A DNA stretch of 64,000 bases from Lathyrus oleraceus (lineage: Eukaryota > Streptophyta > Magnoliopsida > Fabales > Fabaceae), in assembly GCF_024323335.1 (NCBI RefSeq), contig NC_066581.1, positions 297,870,536 to 297,934,535 on the forward strand. Reading direction: 5' to 3'. This document shows, piece after piece, positions 30,498-42,117 of this stretch (within the stretch, counting starts at the first letter, position 1; each line of letters begins with the position of its first letter). Made by a program: the position numbers and the translations under genes. The notes beneath the pieces are model-generated. The model saw only the letters and a program-made list of their open reading frames with translations. It was not told the origin of the DNA and did not search any database.

Positions 30498-30860
30498 CTA
30501 GAGCCAATCAGGTATACCCCTTATGCCCATTGATCTAGTATGGCCATCATGCTTCTGCTGCGCAAGAGGCTTTGTCAGTGGGTCAGCTATATTGTCAAGT
30601 GTAGGTACTCTACATATTCTCACACAACGTCTAAGTATGTGTTTGGATCGTCGGTGAGATCTAGGCTCCTTAGCTTGTGCGATAGCACCATTGTTATCAT
30701 AATAGAGACCAATGGGATCCACAATGCTAGGGACTATGCCAAGTTCACTAATGAACTTTTTGATCCAAACAACTTCCTTTGTTGCACTTGAGGCAGCAAT
30801 ATACTCGGCCTCGGTTGTAGAATCAGCAACTGTATCTTGCTTTGAACTTTTCAAGCTCAC
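30498..30860 (-). pseudogene. Copia-1 RNase H
   Basis: 120 codons with KSSKQDTVADSTTEAEYIAAS, YYDNNGAIAQ and LTKPLAQQKHDGHT, the typical C-terminal RNase H of Ty1/copia pol. The domain's N-terminal aspartate strand is missing, and the helix after SKHI is shortened relative to family norms. Upstream (around 30860-30960) the frame carries stops. Confidence 0.85.
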
Positions 30861-30963
30861 AGCGCCACCATTTCAGCAAAACACATAACCATTGGAATCA
30901 TTCATATTAAAACGTCTCAGCACCTTATCTATGTACTCTGACTTAGGCCAAGCATTTTATGAT

Positions 30964-31239
30964 CTATCTATAGATTCTGATTCCTAATATATAGGCTGCT
31001 TCACCTAGGTCCTTCATAGATAAGCATTTCCCCACCCAAGACTTTGCTTGTTGCAGGGTAGGGATATCGTTTCCAATAAGTAATATGTCATCTACATATA
31101 ATACCAGGAATACGATCATGCTCCCACTAACCTTCTTGTAGATACAAGGCTCATCTTCGTTCTTGATGAATCCATATTGTTTTACTGTTTCATCAAAACG
31201 AAGATTCCATGAGTAGGTCACAGGCTCATCTTGATCCAT
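30964..31239 (-). pseudogene. Copia-1 RT fragment
   Basis: 91 codons, retaining only the C-terminal third of RT: ...CIYKKVSGSMIVFLVLYVDDILLIGNDI with the catalytic YVDD, then LGEAAYILGI. The N-terminal palm and fingers are absent; the sequence to the right is already the post-integrase linker, so a deletion joins them. Confidence 0.85.
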
Positions 31240-31269
31240 GAGTAATACATCACCTAGATCAGATATCCA

Positions 31270-32165
31270 TATATCTTAGTCAGGTGACGTATCCTGCCTG
31301 ACCTACGCTGGTCTTGTTCTACTTGAGCAGGTTGCTCTTACACAACTACTTGTGTTTCCTGCTCTAATTCCTCCATAGGTGTATCGATACTTTGTGATTC
31401 TTGAATTTCTTCAAGTTCTACTTTCCTCCCACTGATTCCTTTGGAAATAAAATCCCTTTCTAGGAAAACTCAAGTTCGAGCGACAAACATTTTGCCCTCA
31501 GAAGGATTGTAGAAATAATATCCTCTTGTTTCTTTAGGATACCCCACAAATAAGCATTTGTCAGATTTGGGCTCAAGCTTAGTTGAAATTTGTCGTTTCA
31601 CATAAACCTCGCAACCCCAAATCTTTATGTAAGACATATGTGGTCTCTTACCACTCCATATCTCATATGGTGTCTTATTAACCTTTTGGATGGAACATGG
31701 TCAAGTGTGTAAGTTGCTGTCAATGTCCCAAAAGGAGTATGGAAGATCGGCGTGACTCATCATGGATCGGACCATGTCTAACAGGGTTCGATTTCTTCTC
31801 TCAGATACACCATTCCATTGGGGTGTTCCAGGAGGAGTGAGTTGGGATAGGATCCCACACTCTTTCAGATGGTCATTAAACTCTAGGCTTAAATATTCAC
31901 CACCTCGATCTGATTGAATTGTTTTAATATTCTTACCTAGTTGGTTTTGTACTTCATTCTTGAATTCCTTGAACTTTTCAAAGGACTCTGATTTGTGTTT
32001 CATTAAATACACATAACCATATCTACTGAAATCATCAGTAAATGTGATGAAGTACTGAAAACCTCCTCTGGCTGGAATGTTCAGTGGTCCACATACATCA
32101 GTATGTATGAGGGCCAAAAGATCATTAGCTCTTTCACCTTTTCCTGTGAATGGAGATTTTGTCAT
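31270..32165 (-). pseudogene. Copia-1 integrase
   Basis: Core domain with LIHTDVCGP, FTDDFSRYGYVY, QSDRGGEY and GVSERRNRTLLDM supplies the D, D and E residues. After a break near 31700, the remainder (TPYEIWSGKRPHMSYIKIWGC, CLFVGYPKETRGYYFYNP) runs to about 31270 with further stops. The N-terminal zinc finger and protease are missing: gag is joined almost directly to the integrase core at about 32150. Confidence 0.85.
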
Positions 32166-32986
32166 CTTCCAAGTACTTTGGGCAGTTTCTCTTCCAGTGT
32201 CCGGTCTTACCGCAATGGAAGCAGGTGCCTGCCTTTGTTATGCCTCCACTAGGCCTCAAAACAGTAACAGTGGGTCTGGGTTTGGCAACTTCCTTGCCCT
32301 TCCCTTTATCACCCTGCCTGGTGGGCCTTTTGTTCTGTCTCTTTCCATTTCCGATCATCAGAATGGACTTCCCTTTTGACTTCAGATTCTGCTCGGCAGT
32401 TCTTAACATGGCGAGCAGTTCAGGAAGAGATTTGTACATATCAATCATATTGAGATTTAGGACAAATTGACTGAAACTATCTGGCAACGATTGCAAGACC
32501 AAATCAGTCGCAAGTTCCTTTCCGAGGGGAAAACTCAACCTTTCAAGCTTTTCCATATACCCAATCATCTTGAGCACATGGGGACTTATAGGGGCTCCCT
32601 CAGCTAACTTGCCTTAAAAAAAGGGTTTTTGAAACTTCAAACCTCTCATGCCTTGCTTGCTCTTGATAGAGCATCTTCATGTGTTCGATCATATCGAACG
32701 CTGTCATGTTCTCATGTTGCTTTTGCAACTCTGAGTTCATGACATCCAGCATGAGACAAGCAGTTTCATTGGCATCATCGATATGCTTCTTATAAGCATC
32801 TCTTTCTGCCTTAGGTGCAGAACTAGGAGGTTCCTCTTTAGGAACAGGTGTCTCCAAGACATACAGCTTTCTATTATGTTTGAGGATAATCCTCAGGTTT
32901 CGGTGTCAATCCAGAAAATTTGTCCCAGACAATTTTTCCTTATCAAGGATTGATCTCAAGATGTTGTTAGAGGTGTTTGCTGTCAT
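32134..32986 (-). pseudogene. Copia-1 gag
   Basis: From an ATG at 32986 (MTANTSNNILRSILDKEKL) through a copia gag core to a CCHC zinc knuckle (CFHCGKTGHWKRNC, about 32220). A TGA about 27 codons in replaces a tryptophan typical of the family, and the frame breaks again near 32600. The knuckle is followed within about 20 codons by integrase sequence. Confidence 0.85.
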
Positions 32987-33330
32987 GGTTATCTACATAA
33001 GGATTAAGAAAATATAAGTATCATTAACATATTTAATTAGGCCTTTAATCAAATATGCTCCCACTATTTTACTCAAAACAAATGACCCTCATCATTTGAT
33101 TCGGAAAATCTCGTTGGAAGATTTTCTAGTGGGTCGAGATCCATATTTCACTTCGTTCTAAGTCCGCGTAGGCGGATTACACAAAACTAGGTTATTTAGG
33201 TAGGAACTCCTTCCAATTGTATCTCATACAACTCTCGAAATTTTAGTTGGGTGAATAACTCCTTATTCCAATCCATCATATGGATCATTCCCAACTCTTG
33301 CTTCTAAAACATATATGATATTATTATAAT

Positions 33331-33650
33331 TAAGTTTGACCCATTGTCTTAGCAGTTGGATATTACAATTATCCCATCGCACCTTACTAATATAGAACAT
33401 GCACCTCGCTTTGGCGAAACCTACATTATCCGATACTAGTCTTGATGAGTGCTAAAACTTGGAAAGCAAACATATATAATATCATCATAATTTGTTTAGT
33501 TAAGTTTGACCCATTGTTTTAGCAGTTGGATATTACAATTATCCCATCGCACCTTACCAATATAGAACATGCACCTCGCTTTGGCGAAACCTACATTATT
33601 CGATACTAGTCTTGATGAGTGCTAAAACTTGGAAAGCATAAACTTAATAT
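33331..33650. repeat. 170-base tandem duplication in the Copia-1 leader
   Basis: The block starting TAAGTTTGACCCATTG at 33331 recurs at 33501 with few differences, through to about 33650. Between gag and PBS (32987-34794) there is otherwise no gene. A second, shorter local duplication of about 60 bases (CTAAGCTTCTCCAAGCAAG) lies at 33833-33950. Confidence 0.85.
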
Positions 33651-34794
33651 TTTAGTTTGAGGGAATTGCAATTGTTATGATCTCACCGGCTTGTTTATCA
33701 TATAAATCGTCTCTCACATGCATCAACATACATTCACATGCATCAACATACATACAAACAAAATGAAACAGTTATGGCCCCTAGCGCAATTGTTCTCCCA
33801 AGCCAATGAGAGAACCTAAGCTAACCTACAACGATCTAAGCTTCTCCAAGCAAGATCTTCAAGGTTGTCCTCCTTTAATATTGAATTCTTCTCTAAGCTT
33901 CTCCAAGCAAGATCTTCAAGATTGTCCTCTATTGATATTGAAATCTTCTCTTTCTTCATAACATTGTCTTCTTCTCTTTATTCATAACATTACATTCCAG
34001 AAGAAACTCGTTTTACATACGAGGGTTTGAGATGAGAAAAGAAGTTACATTAAGAGATCAAAAGGAGAGGCACGACACGCAGGTCGTATTTAAAAACCCA
34101 AAACAAAATAAAGGACAACTAAGGCCATAACTGATCACCACAAGGCAATAATAATAAACACATTGTTATTATTAAATTTTAATTCCTTTAATTAATTAAA
34201 ACCAAATTAAATTTCGGCGACCGATCATACTACGCAGAGTTAGCCGGGGTTTCCACGAGCTTCACGCGGCCAAATAACAAACTTTGAAACAGTCAACACA
34301 CGTGTTCCAAAAAACCCTAAATTGACAACTCCTTGACGGCACAACCCTTGCGCCGTCACCAACCCTAATGCGCCAATTTCAGACCGTCAAACACACCTCG
34401 ATTGTTGATTCAGTATGATTGATCAACAGGTCATTGCTTCACCATACTAATGTCGGATTCCGAAGCAAATGACCATTGATCGCTCAAAGGAAAACAATCA
34501 TTTAGTGTTCGAATGAACGAAATAGAAACAGTATATCACATATACCGTATTTTGCATTAGGATTACTTATATCATATATAAGTTGATCGGTCTCAATTGC
34601 GTAACCTATGGACGATCGATGTATCGCTGCTTCACCATACTAATGTCGGATTCCGAAGCATAGTCAACATCAATCATCCAACTTGTACACTCATGATGCC
34701 AAATTTAATTACCCGTTTAATTAATTGATTCATTCTGTCTTTTAATCATATTAATACAGAAATTAAACACCTATCCGATTCATGGTTTCGTAAG

Positions 34795-34808
34795 TGGCTC
34801 TGATACCA
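34795..34808 (-). other. Copia-1 primer-binding site
   Basis: On the minus strand TGGTATCAGAGCC follows the 5' LTR with one spacer base. This is the standard complement of initiator methionine tRNA used by plant copia elements. Confidence 0.9.
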
Positions 34809-34809
34809 C

Positions 34810-36192
34810 TGAAGGAGAATTGCGACCCAAAGCGCAGCGGAAATTAAAAATTTCTCCTTTAGAGATCCTTACGAATGGTCATGATCAGTGATAGAATATT
34901 TACCTCTTGTGACGGTTGAAACCTTTGGTGCAGATCTCTTGTGACGATCAAAACCTTTGATGCAAATCCACGAAGCGATCACGAACGTTGAACGATGACA
35001 ACGTCTCTACTCAGTCCACACGAACGGGTTCCTTCAATCTCAGTGCTAGCTGGTACGAGTGAAGGCTTTGAGTGAGAGAGAGAGAGAGAGTGATAGAAAA
35101 CGAAAATAATGCAACCGCAAAAATTTGCTTCTGCACAAGGGTTCTATTTATAGAACCACTTGTGTGGGCTTCAAGCTAAAAGCCCACTTAAGTGTATTTT
35201 GGCCCATATCTTATAATATGCCCAAAATCACTTAAGCCCATGGTACCTTACCATATTTCGTATTCTACTCAAGTACACCGTACCTTACGATGTTCTATAA
35301 TCCACTTAAGGGCACCGTACCTTACGGTATTCCTTAGTTACTCTATCTCTCATCAATCCGTCCTTTGTGTGTGACCCTGTAGGTTTTCGTGACGTTGGCA
35401 ATTATATTAAATCACGCATTTAACATAATAAACAGTGAGCGGTATCTAGCAACACATCACTGCTACCCAAGACACGAAAATGTCATGTGATCTGACAAAA
35501 CCATCTGTGATAATAATTATGTGTATAATTACCCTTTTGCCCTTATGTCTATATTGAACACAAGGCATAGACCGTGTCATCCTTGTCCAGTTCAATATTG
35601 GGCCCATAGACATTTATCCTGTTATGCAGGATGGGCAAATTCCATCTAGGTCACTCATGTCCCTCAGCATGCTTTGTGGAGTACCCATCAACTGTCTTTA
35701 TGGTTATCCAGTTACGGATAACGTTGGATCAGCAATAAAGCACTCGACTCTACATCTAGGATCCATAGTGGTTTCAGGTCGAAGAGTGGAATACACTATT
35801 ATCACCATGAGAATAACTTATGACACCTTGCATAACTTTCTATATAGTATTCTCATAGCGGGTCAATCCGGTATAAATATTACTCTTAATATTCATACCT
35901 ATGTTTAAGACTTGATAACTCTTTATCCATGATCCATGAGATGTGATCATCAGTCTACAAACATAATAGTCTTAATGCTTTAATGTTATCCCACTTCACA
36001 CTAAGGCTCGACTACGGATACTTTAGGAATAATGTCCTTATGTTTAATGTGTTCTCATGATTAAGTCACACTTAATACATTAAACGGACTATCTATTCCA
36101 GGGACTTTATTAATCAACCATAATAAAGAGAATGCCTTTTATTATTCGATACAAGTACCAAAATGTATTGGCCTCTAGGGCTTACACCAACA
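34810..36192 (-). repeat. Copia-1 5' LTR
   Basis: 1,383 bases. On the minus strand a TATAAATAG element sits inside an almost perfect 18-base palindrome, GGTTCTATAAATAGAACC, at 35140-35157; it is the likely core promoter. The repeated open frame at 35624-35908 (also 29915-30199) is LTR sequence, not a gene. Confidence 0.92.
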
Positions 36193-37125
36193 GTATCTCA
36201 TGAACTCTTTGGTCGAAGCTTTTGTTCTTCCCCAGTTGAGTAAGATTCGTATCCCCTTTGTGGAGTCGAATATCCATCCTGTAATCGAGTTTGCTTTTAG
36301 CCCTCTTTTGGATGATGAGTGTTTTGGGAATATTCCCCAATTCACGCCTTGGTTGGTCACCTATTATATGCCCAGTAACCGGTATCCCTGGTGTTCCTTC
36401 CTCTTTGCTCCCTATTATGACTTTTTGTCCCCTGTGGAGTCAAAATCCCTGAGTTGAAGTATACCTTTTAGGTTTTCCTCAGACGTTTTGAAGTTTTGAT
36501 ATCTCTCACCCTTATGTTGGTCTTGGATATTCATCTCTTCCTGAGCATGTTGTATCTCTCACCCTCATACCTGGCGTTCAGATCACATGTCTCCTTGAGC
36601 TTATTACCCAGTAACCGGTAATACCTCGTCCCACTGCTTCCCCAGGAGTGTCCTTGTGGACATCCCCAGCGAAGTCCCTTAGTGGATTGTTTTCATCCGG
36701 ATTTTATCCGAAGTATCCGTTGTGGATAGTTTTTTGCTGTATTGGCATATTCCCCAATATATGCATCTTCGAGTCAGCTTGAGTCTTTCCATTGGATCTT
36801 TTCCCTTTGGAATTCTGTTCCCCACGCTTTGAGTCGTGACCTGCTCGCGCATTTTTATCCCTTTTCTATTCCCAGGAGAGTCCCTAGGGTCTTGGTCCCA
36901 TGGAGTGAATTGCTCATGTGGATTATCAGTGGCTTCTGATTTCTTTGCTTTTGTGGACACATATCTCCACAGAGTGCTACCATTTTTCATACCTACATTT
37001 GCATCATGAGGTCTCTTAGGGACCAAAATTTGTCTCTTTGTTATTATTTAAGCCCATTCTACCCCGTCGAGACGAAGATTTTAACCTTCACTTCTCCGGC
37101 TAGAATGACTTTAAATAGGGGCATC
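36193..37125 (+). other. Ogre-A 3' UTR, second part, with conserved terminal block and polypurine tract
   Basis: Continues the modular 3' UTR (cores near 36232, 36666 and 36873). From about 37010 a block beginning TCTTAGGGACCAAAATTTGT and ending at AAATAGGGGCATC is strongly shared with Ogre-C (45620-45733), unlike the rest of the UTR. The last purine-rich bases are the likely polypurine tract. No gene is seen. Confidence 0.75.
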
Positions 37126-39334
37126 TGTAAGACCCCAATTTTGACCCTAAGATCCCTCATGGCATCATAACATTGCATTTGCATTGCCTCAAGGATCTTT
37201 AGCATCTTGGTTCCCTTTGCCTTTGGGTGGGACTCCTTGTGATTGGTTTGAGATCACCAAGCATGCTTGAATTATACATCATTGTTTCTCTTACTTTTGT
37301 TTACTAACCAAAAGCACAAAAATGTGTCACTAACATCTTTTGTTTGAAGCTTGAGTGTCATCCAAGACACTTTGTGGGTTCTATTTAGATGATCAGTCAA
37401 CACAAGGGAATGGCTTGAGATACTTCCAACAGGTTCAAATGGGGTCTATTCGTCAGTCAAAATGTTAATCTTGAAGGAGCAAAAGTTTGTTCATGAGCTG
37501 TCATGCTCGTTAGGCGAGCAGAATGGGTCGCCTAGCGAGTCCCAAGAAAAGCCACCAGAATCACCTACGCTCAGAGGAATTTCTTGAACTGTCTTGCTCG
37601 CTAGGTGAAGCCCACGTGTTAAAAATAAAAATAAAAATAAAATAAAAAAAATAAAAAAATAAAATAAAAAATAAAATAAAAAATAAATAAAATAAAATAA
37701 AAAATAAAATAAAATAAAAAATAAAAATAAAATAAAATAAAATAAAAATAAAAAATAAAATAAATAATAAATAAAATAAAATAAAAAATAAATAAATAAA
37801 TAAATAAAATAGAACAAAATTTTTTTGGACTTGGGCCTCTCTCATTTGAGCCCACAGGTCCACAAAAATCAGGTTATAAATTCAGAGTTTCAGTGAAACA
37901 AAAGGAAATTCTATTTCTATTACCCTGGCAGGGAAAAAGATAGTGAGAGAAGAGCTAACAGAGTTCAGAGCAACCTCCAGAGACTGAAGGGAACTCATCA
38001 GCAAAGAACTAATTCCCTCTCATATAAACCCTCAGATTGCTTTGCAAACACAACCGGGCAATTCAATTTCATCGGTCTCTCCAATCAGGTTTGCCCTTAT
38101 TCCCATTACTTTATGCTTTTAATTTGAATGCTCTGAATGTATGAGGTATTATGGGTAAATTTGATACCCTTTTGATGCATGTGTTTGACAAGAGATTTAG
38201 GCCTCCTACCCTTGGTTGCTTTTTGTGAGCTTTTTGTGAATTTTAACGGCATGGTTCATGTGGTTACATTTTGATTTAGGGGCAACTCTTGATTACCCTA
38301 TCTTGTTTCTCTAACCTGTTTGTTGAGTTTTGTTTTGTGAGGGCTCATATGACTCTTGCAGAGATGGCTTGCCTGGTGTTCCACTTTATTTGTGGGATAC
38401 CACCTGGAGGTTTATTCCGATTACCTGTACTAACTCACTTTCTTTGATGGTGCTAGCTTGAGAGATCTTTGGATTTCTTATCTCTTTAATTGTTGTTACT
38501 TCGGATCTTTATCCGTACGGTAGATCTCTCGATCCCTTTACTTTTACCGCATGTCACCGATTTCTTAGGTTTCGTATAGCCTCTCGTGGCATGTCATTTA
38601 AGGTAGCGCGGTTCCTTCATCTAGGACTGCCTTTTTGCATGAGCATCCCTAAACACCCCAAACTCATTGATTTTTATTCTCCTAAGAACACGTTATCTCC
38701 TTCTACTACAGGCGAGTAAGTCTCCAAAGGTCGAGCATCCGGTAGAGTGCGTAGTAACGTCGTTCACCCCAAAACACAACCCTTACCCCATAGTTGGTCG
38801 AACTACGTTTTGCTCTGATTTTCATCCTAGATGAGATACGTAGGCATAAGACGCGATGTCTTAGCGAGCACACTCCTCTTTAACCCATAGGTAGCCGAGC
38901 TACGAAGACTCTGATTCTCAGATTCATATGAGATACATATGCAGTGGATGCGACGTCCGTGCGAGTCATTTTCTTTTGACCCTTCTTTTAGTAAGTAGTA
39001 CATTAGATAAACATACACGCTTTTCTCATCCCTTCAATCATGTTTGCACAAATAAATTTTCAAAAAAAAAACAACAACCTTTGCAACAAATGTGAAAAGG
39101 GCTCCCTAGGAGTACCTAGGATGCTTTGGGTGCCTAACACCTTCCCATTGCATAACCAACCCCCTTACCCAGATTTCTGACATTTTTACTAGTTTTTGAT
39201 TCGATAAAACTTTTAGGTGTTTGTTCGCTTTCTAACCATTCCTTTGGATAAATAGAAGTGCGGTGGCGACTCGACTTGTATGATTTACCTTGGATTTAGT
39301 CAATATCTCTAATGGTAACAAATACCCCGCTACA
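37126..39334 (+). repeat. Ogre-A 3' LTR
   Basis: 2,209 bases, TGTAAGACCCC...CCGCTACA, followed by TSD copy CAAGG. It matches 20-2088 apart from scattered substitutions and an A/T-rich simple repeat at 37620-37810 that is about 135 bases longer than in the 5' LTR. Confidence 0.93.
37620..37812. repeat. AAAAT-type simple repeat expanded in the Ogre-A 3' LTR
   Basis: Irregular AAAAT/AAAAAT/AAAT units. The equivalent stretch of the 5' LTR (about 511-560) is far shorter, so the difference arose after insertion. Minus-strand open frames rich in Phe, Tyr and Leu here are artefacts. Confidence 0.95.
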
Positions 39335-39339
39335 CAAGG

Positions 39340-39515
39340 TTTGAGGATATGCAACTTAGTTTCCGTAGCGGAGGGTTCATTCATGGCAATGAACAACACT
39401 TAGTTGTTATGCTAGAGGATGACGAAGAGGAAGACTGCACCAATTTTGTGACGCATGGAAAGGCTTGCAACAATTGGACTGCTGTTGATATTCCTATTAT
39501 TTTGCATCGATCTAA
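39340..39515 (+). pseudogene. Ogre-C gag-protease C-terminus (exon 1 end)
   Basis: The frame RSGGFIHGNEQ...CNNWTAVDIP aligns with the last 60 codons of the Ogre-A gag-protease ORF. It ends at the splice donor; unspliced, it reaches a TAA a few bases on. Confidence 0.82.
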
Positions 39516-39776
39516 GTAATTGCTTTTATATATTTTCAAAAATCCTTCTCCTATGCCTAAGGGAGAAGTGAACATTGTTTGGGCATTTTGAAATTGATCA
39601 TTAATAAAATTAATCCTATTCATCCACGTCTATGATGTTTTGTTTTTACTTTTTGCTTTATTCTAAAAATGGTAATCACAAAAAAAAAACATAAATAAAT
39701 AATATAATTGTCCATCTGCATAATATTTGGTGACAAATTCACTTCTCTAAAATCAAAATATCAAATCATTATGCAG
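39516..39776 (+). other. Ogre-C intron between protease and RT
   Basis: Donor GT at 39516-39517, acceptor ATGCAG ending at 39776. Removing these 261 bases joins protease to the pre-RT linker in frame (the AA left by exon 1 plus G from exon 2 makes a lysine codon). This supports the known Ogre intron and defines where the acceptor of Ogre-A was lost. Confidence 0.75.
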
Positions 39777-42117
39777 GTTGGTTTTTAACCCCATTGAATA
39801 CAATGATCCTTCTCCTTCTCCAAGTTTTGAATTCCCCGTGTTTGAGGCCGAGGAGGAAAGTGATGAAGAAATGAGTGATGAATTATCTCGTCTTCTTGAG
39901 CAAGATGAAAAGACCATTCAGCCGTTCGAAGAGAAGATTGAGTTGGTCAACTTGGGTTCCGAGGATGATGTGAAGGAAGTCAAGATTGGGTCTTGATTGT
40001 GTTCAGATGCGAAGAAGGGGTTGATTGATCTTCTTCGAGAATATTAAGATGTGTTTGCTTGGTCCTATCAAGACATGCCTAGTTTGGATTCTGAGATTGT
40101 GGAGCATAAATTGCCGTTGAAACCAGAATGCCCGCCAGTCAAGCAAAAGTTGAGAAGAACGCATCCTGATATGGTAGTGAAGATCAAAGAGGAAGTGCAG
40201 AAACAAGTTGATGCCGGTTTGCTTGTGACCGCTGCGTATCCGCAATGGGTGGCCAATATTGTGCTTGTGCCGAAGAAAGGTGGAAAAGTCTGTATGTGTG
40301 TCGATTATAGAGATTTCAATAAATCCAGTCCGAAAGATGATTTCCCTATGCCACACATTGATATGTTGGTAGACAATACTGCTAAATTCAAAGTCTTTTC
40401 GTTTATGGATGGATTTTCCGGATATAATCAAATCAAGATGGAACCCGAAGATATGGAGAAGACCACATTCATTACACCCTGGGGAACATTCTGTTATAGA
40501 GTGATGCCTTTCGGTTTAACGAATGCTGGTGCAACTTACCAAAGAGAAATGACTACTCTTTTTCATGATATGATGCATAAAGAGATTGGAGTTTATGTTG
40601 ATGACATGATTGCTAAATCGATTGATGAAGAGGAACATGTTTAGCATTTGTTGAAGCTATTCCAGCGTTTGAGGAAGTATAAACTCCGCTTGAATCCTAA
40701 TAAGTGTACTTTTGGTGTTCGTTCTGGTAAGTTGTTGGGCTTTATTTTCAGATAGAAGGGTATTGAGGTTGACCCTGCCAAGGTCAGAGCAATATAAGAG
40801 ATGCCTGCGCCCAAAACTGAGAAGCAAGTCAGAGGTTTTCTCGGCCGCTTGAATTATATCTCAAGATCCATTTCACACATGACTGCCACATGTGCGTGTG
40901 TATTCAAGCTTCTTCGGAAAGATTAGTCTTGTGATTGGACCGAAGACTGCCAGAAAGCTTTTGACAGTATCAAGGAGTATCTGCTTGAGCCTCCGATTTT
41001 GTCTCTGCCTGTTGAAGGAAGATTGTTGATCATGTATTTGACTGTGCTCAAAGATAGTATGGGTTGTGTTCTTGGCCAACAAGATGAGACTGGAAAGAAA
41101 GAATTTGCAATTTACTACCTCAGTAAGAAATTCACCGACTGTGAGACTCGGTATTCTATGCTTGAGAAGACTTGTTGTGCATTGGCTTGGGCTGCTAAGC
41201 GTCTGCGTCAATATATGTTGAATCATACCACTTGGTTGATATCCAAAATGGATCCAATCAAGTATATATTTGAGAAGCCTGCTTTAACTGGGAGGATTGC
41301 CCGTTGGCAGATGTTGTTATCAGAGTATGATATTGAATACTGATCTCAGAAAGCGATCAAAGGTGGTGTCTTGGCTGACCATTTGGCTCACCAATCGATT
41401 GAAGATTATCAGTCAGTGCAATATGATTTTCCTGATGAAGAGATCTTGTACTTGAAAATGAAAGATTATGATGAACCATTGCTTGAAGAAGGGCCAGAAC
41501 CTGGTTCCCGTTGGGGCATGGTATTTGATGGAGCTGTTAGTCAATATGGTAATGGCATTGGGGCAGTGATTATTACTCCTCAAGGCACGCATTTTCCGTT
41601 TACAGCTAGATTGACTTTCAAATGTACAAACAACATGGCAGAATATGAAGCTTGTATTATGGGGCTTGAAGAGCCCATTAATCTCAGAATCAAGCATTTA
41701 GATCTATCTGAAGATTCAGCTTTGATGGTGAATCAAATCAAAGGTGAATGGGAGACGAATCAACCCGGTTTGATACTATATAGAGATTATGCGAGGAGGA
41801 TTTCAACTTTCTTTACAAAGGTTAAGTTCTATCATATCCCTCGAGATGAAAACCGGATGGTAGATGCTCTTGCAACATTGGCATCAATGATTGTAGTGAA
41901 GTATTGGAATGAAGTTCCCAATTTGACTGTGATGCGTCTTGATAGGCCAGCTCATGTGTTTGTTGTTGAAGAGGTCAAAGATGAGAAACCGTGGTATTAC
42001 GACGTCAAATGTTTCCTCCAAAGTCAGATTTACCTGCCTGGGGCATCTTTGAAAGATAAGAAGACTTTGAGAAGATTAGCCGACATCTTCTACCTGAATG
42101 GTGAGGTATTGTACAAG
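39777..42117 (+). pseudogene. Ogre-C RT, RNase H and second RNase H
   Basis: Starts with the acidic pre-RT linker, then RT with DYRDFNKSSPKDDFP, FSGYNQIKM and the catalytic YVDD near 40600, the degenerate first RNase H (LLIMYLTVLKDSMG), and the archaeal-type RNase H (MVFDGAV, AEYEA, EDSALMV, ENRMVDALA). In-frame stops occur at 39994-39996, 40045-40047, 40642-40644, then near 40756, 40795 and 40924, and at 41341-41343. The frame reaches NGEVLYK, where integrase should begin, and is cut there by a deletion. Confidence 0.9.

Larger units (their letters stand above)
29099..36192 (-). mobile_element. Copia-1: Ty1/copia element, internally deleted, with near-identical LTRs
   Basis: Flanked by GTATC (29094-29098 and 36193-36197). 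LTRs are 29099-30483 and 34810-36192. By eye they differ only in the length of an AG run and one substitution, implying a very recent insertion. On the minus strand the interior has a PBS, a leader with a tandem repeat, gag, integrase, a C-terminal fragment of RT, and RNase H in the copia order. Protease and most of RT are missing and several stops are present. It is most likely a non-autonomous derivative mobilised in trans. Confidence 0.92.

Noticed and set aside
37491..37863. Phe/Tyr/Leu-rich membrane-like ORFs on the minus strand
   Set aside because: They translate the A-rich simple repeat in the Ogre-A 3' LTR.
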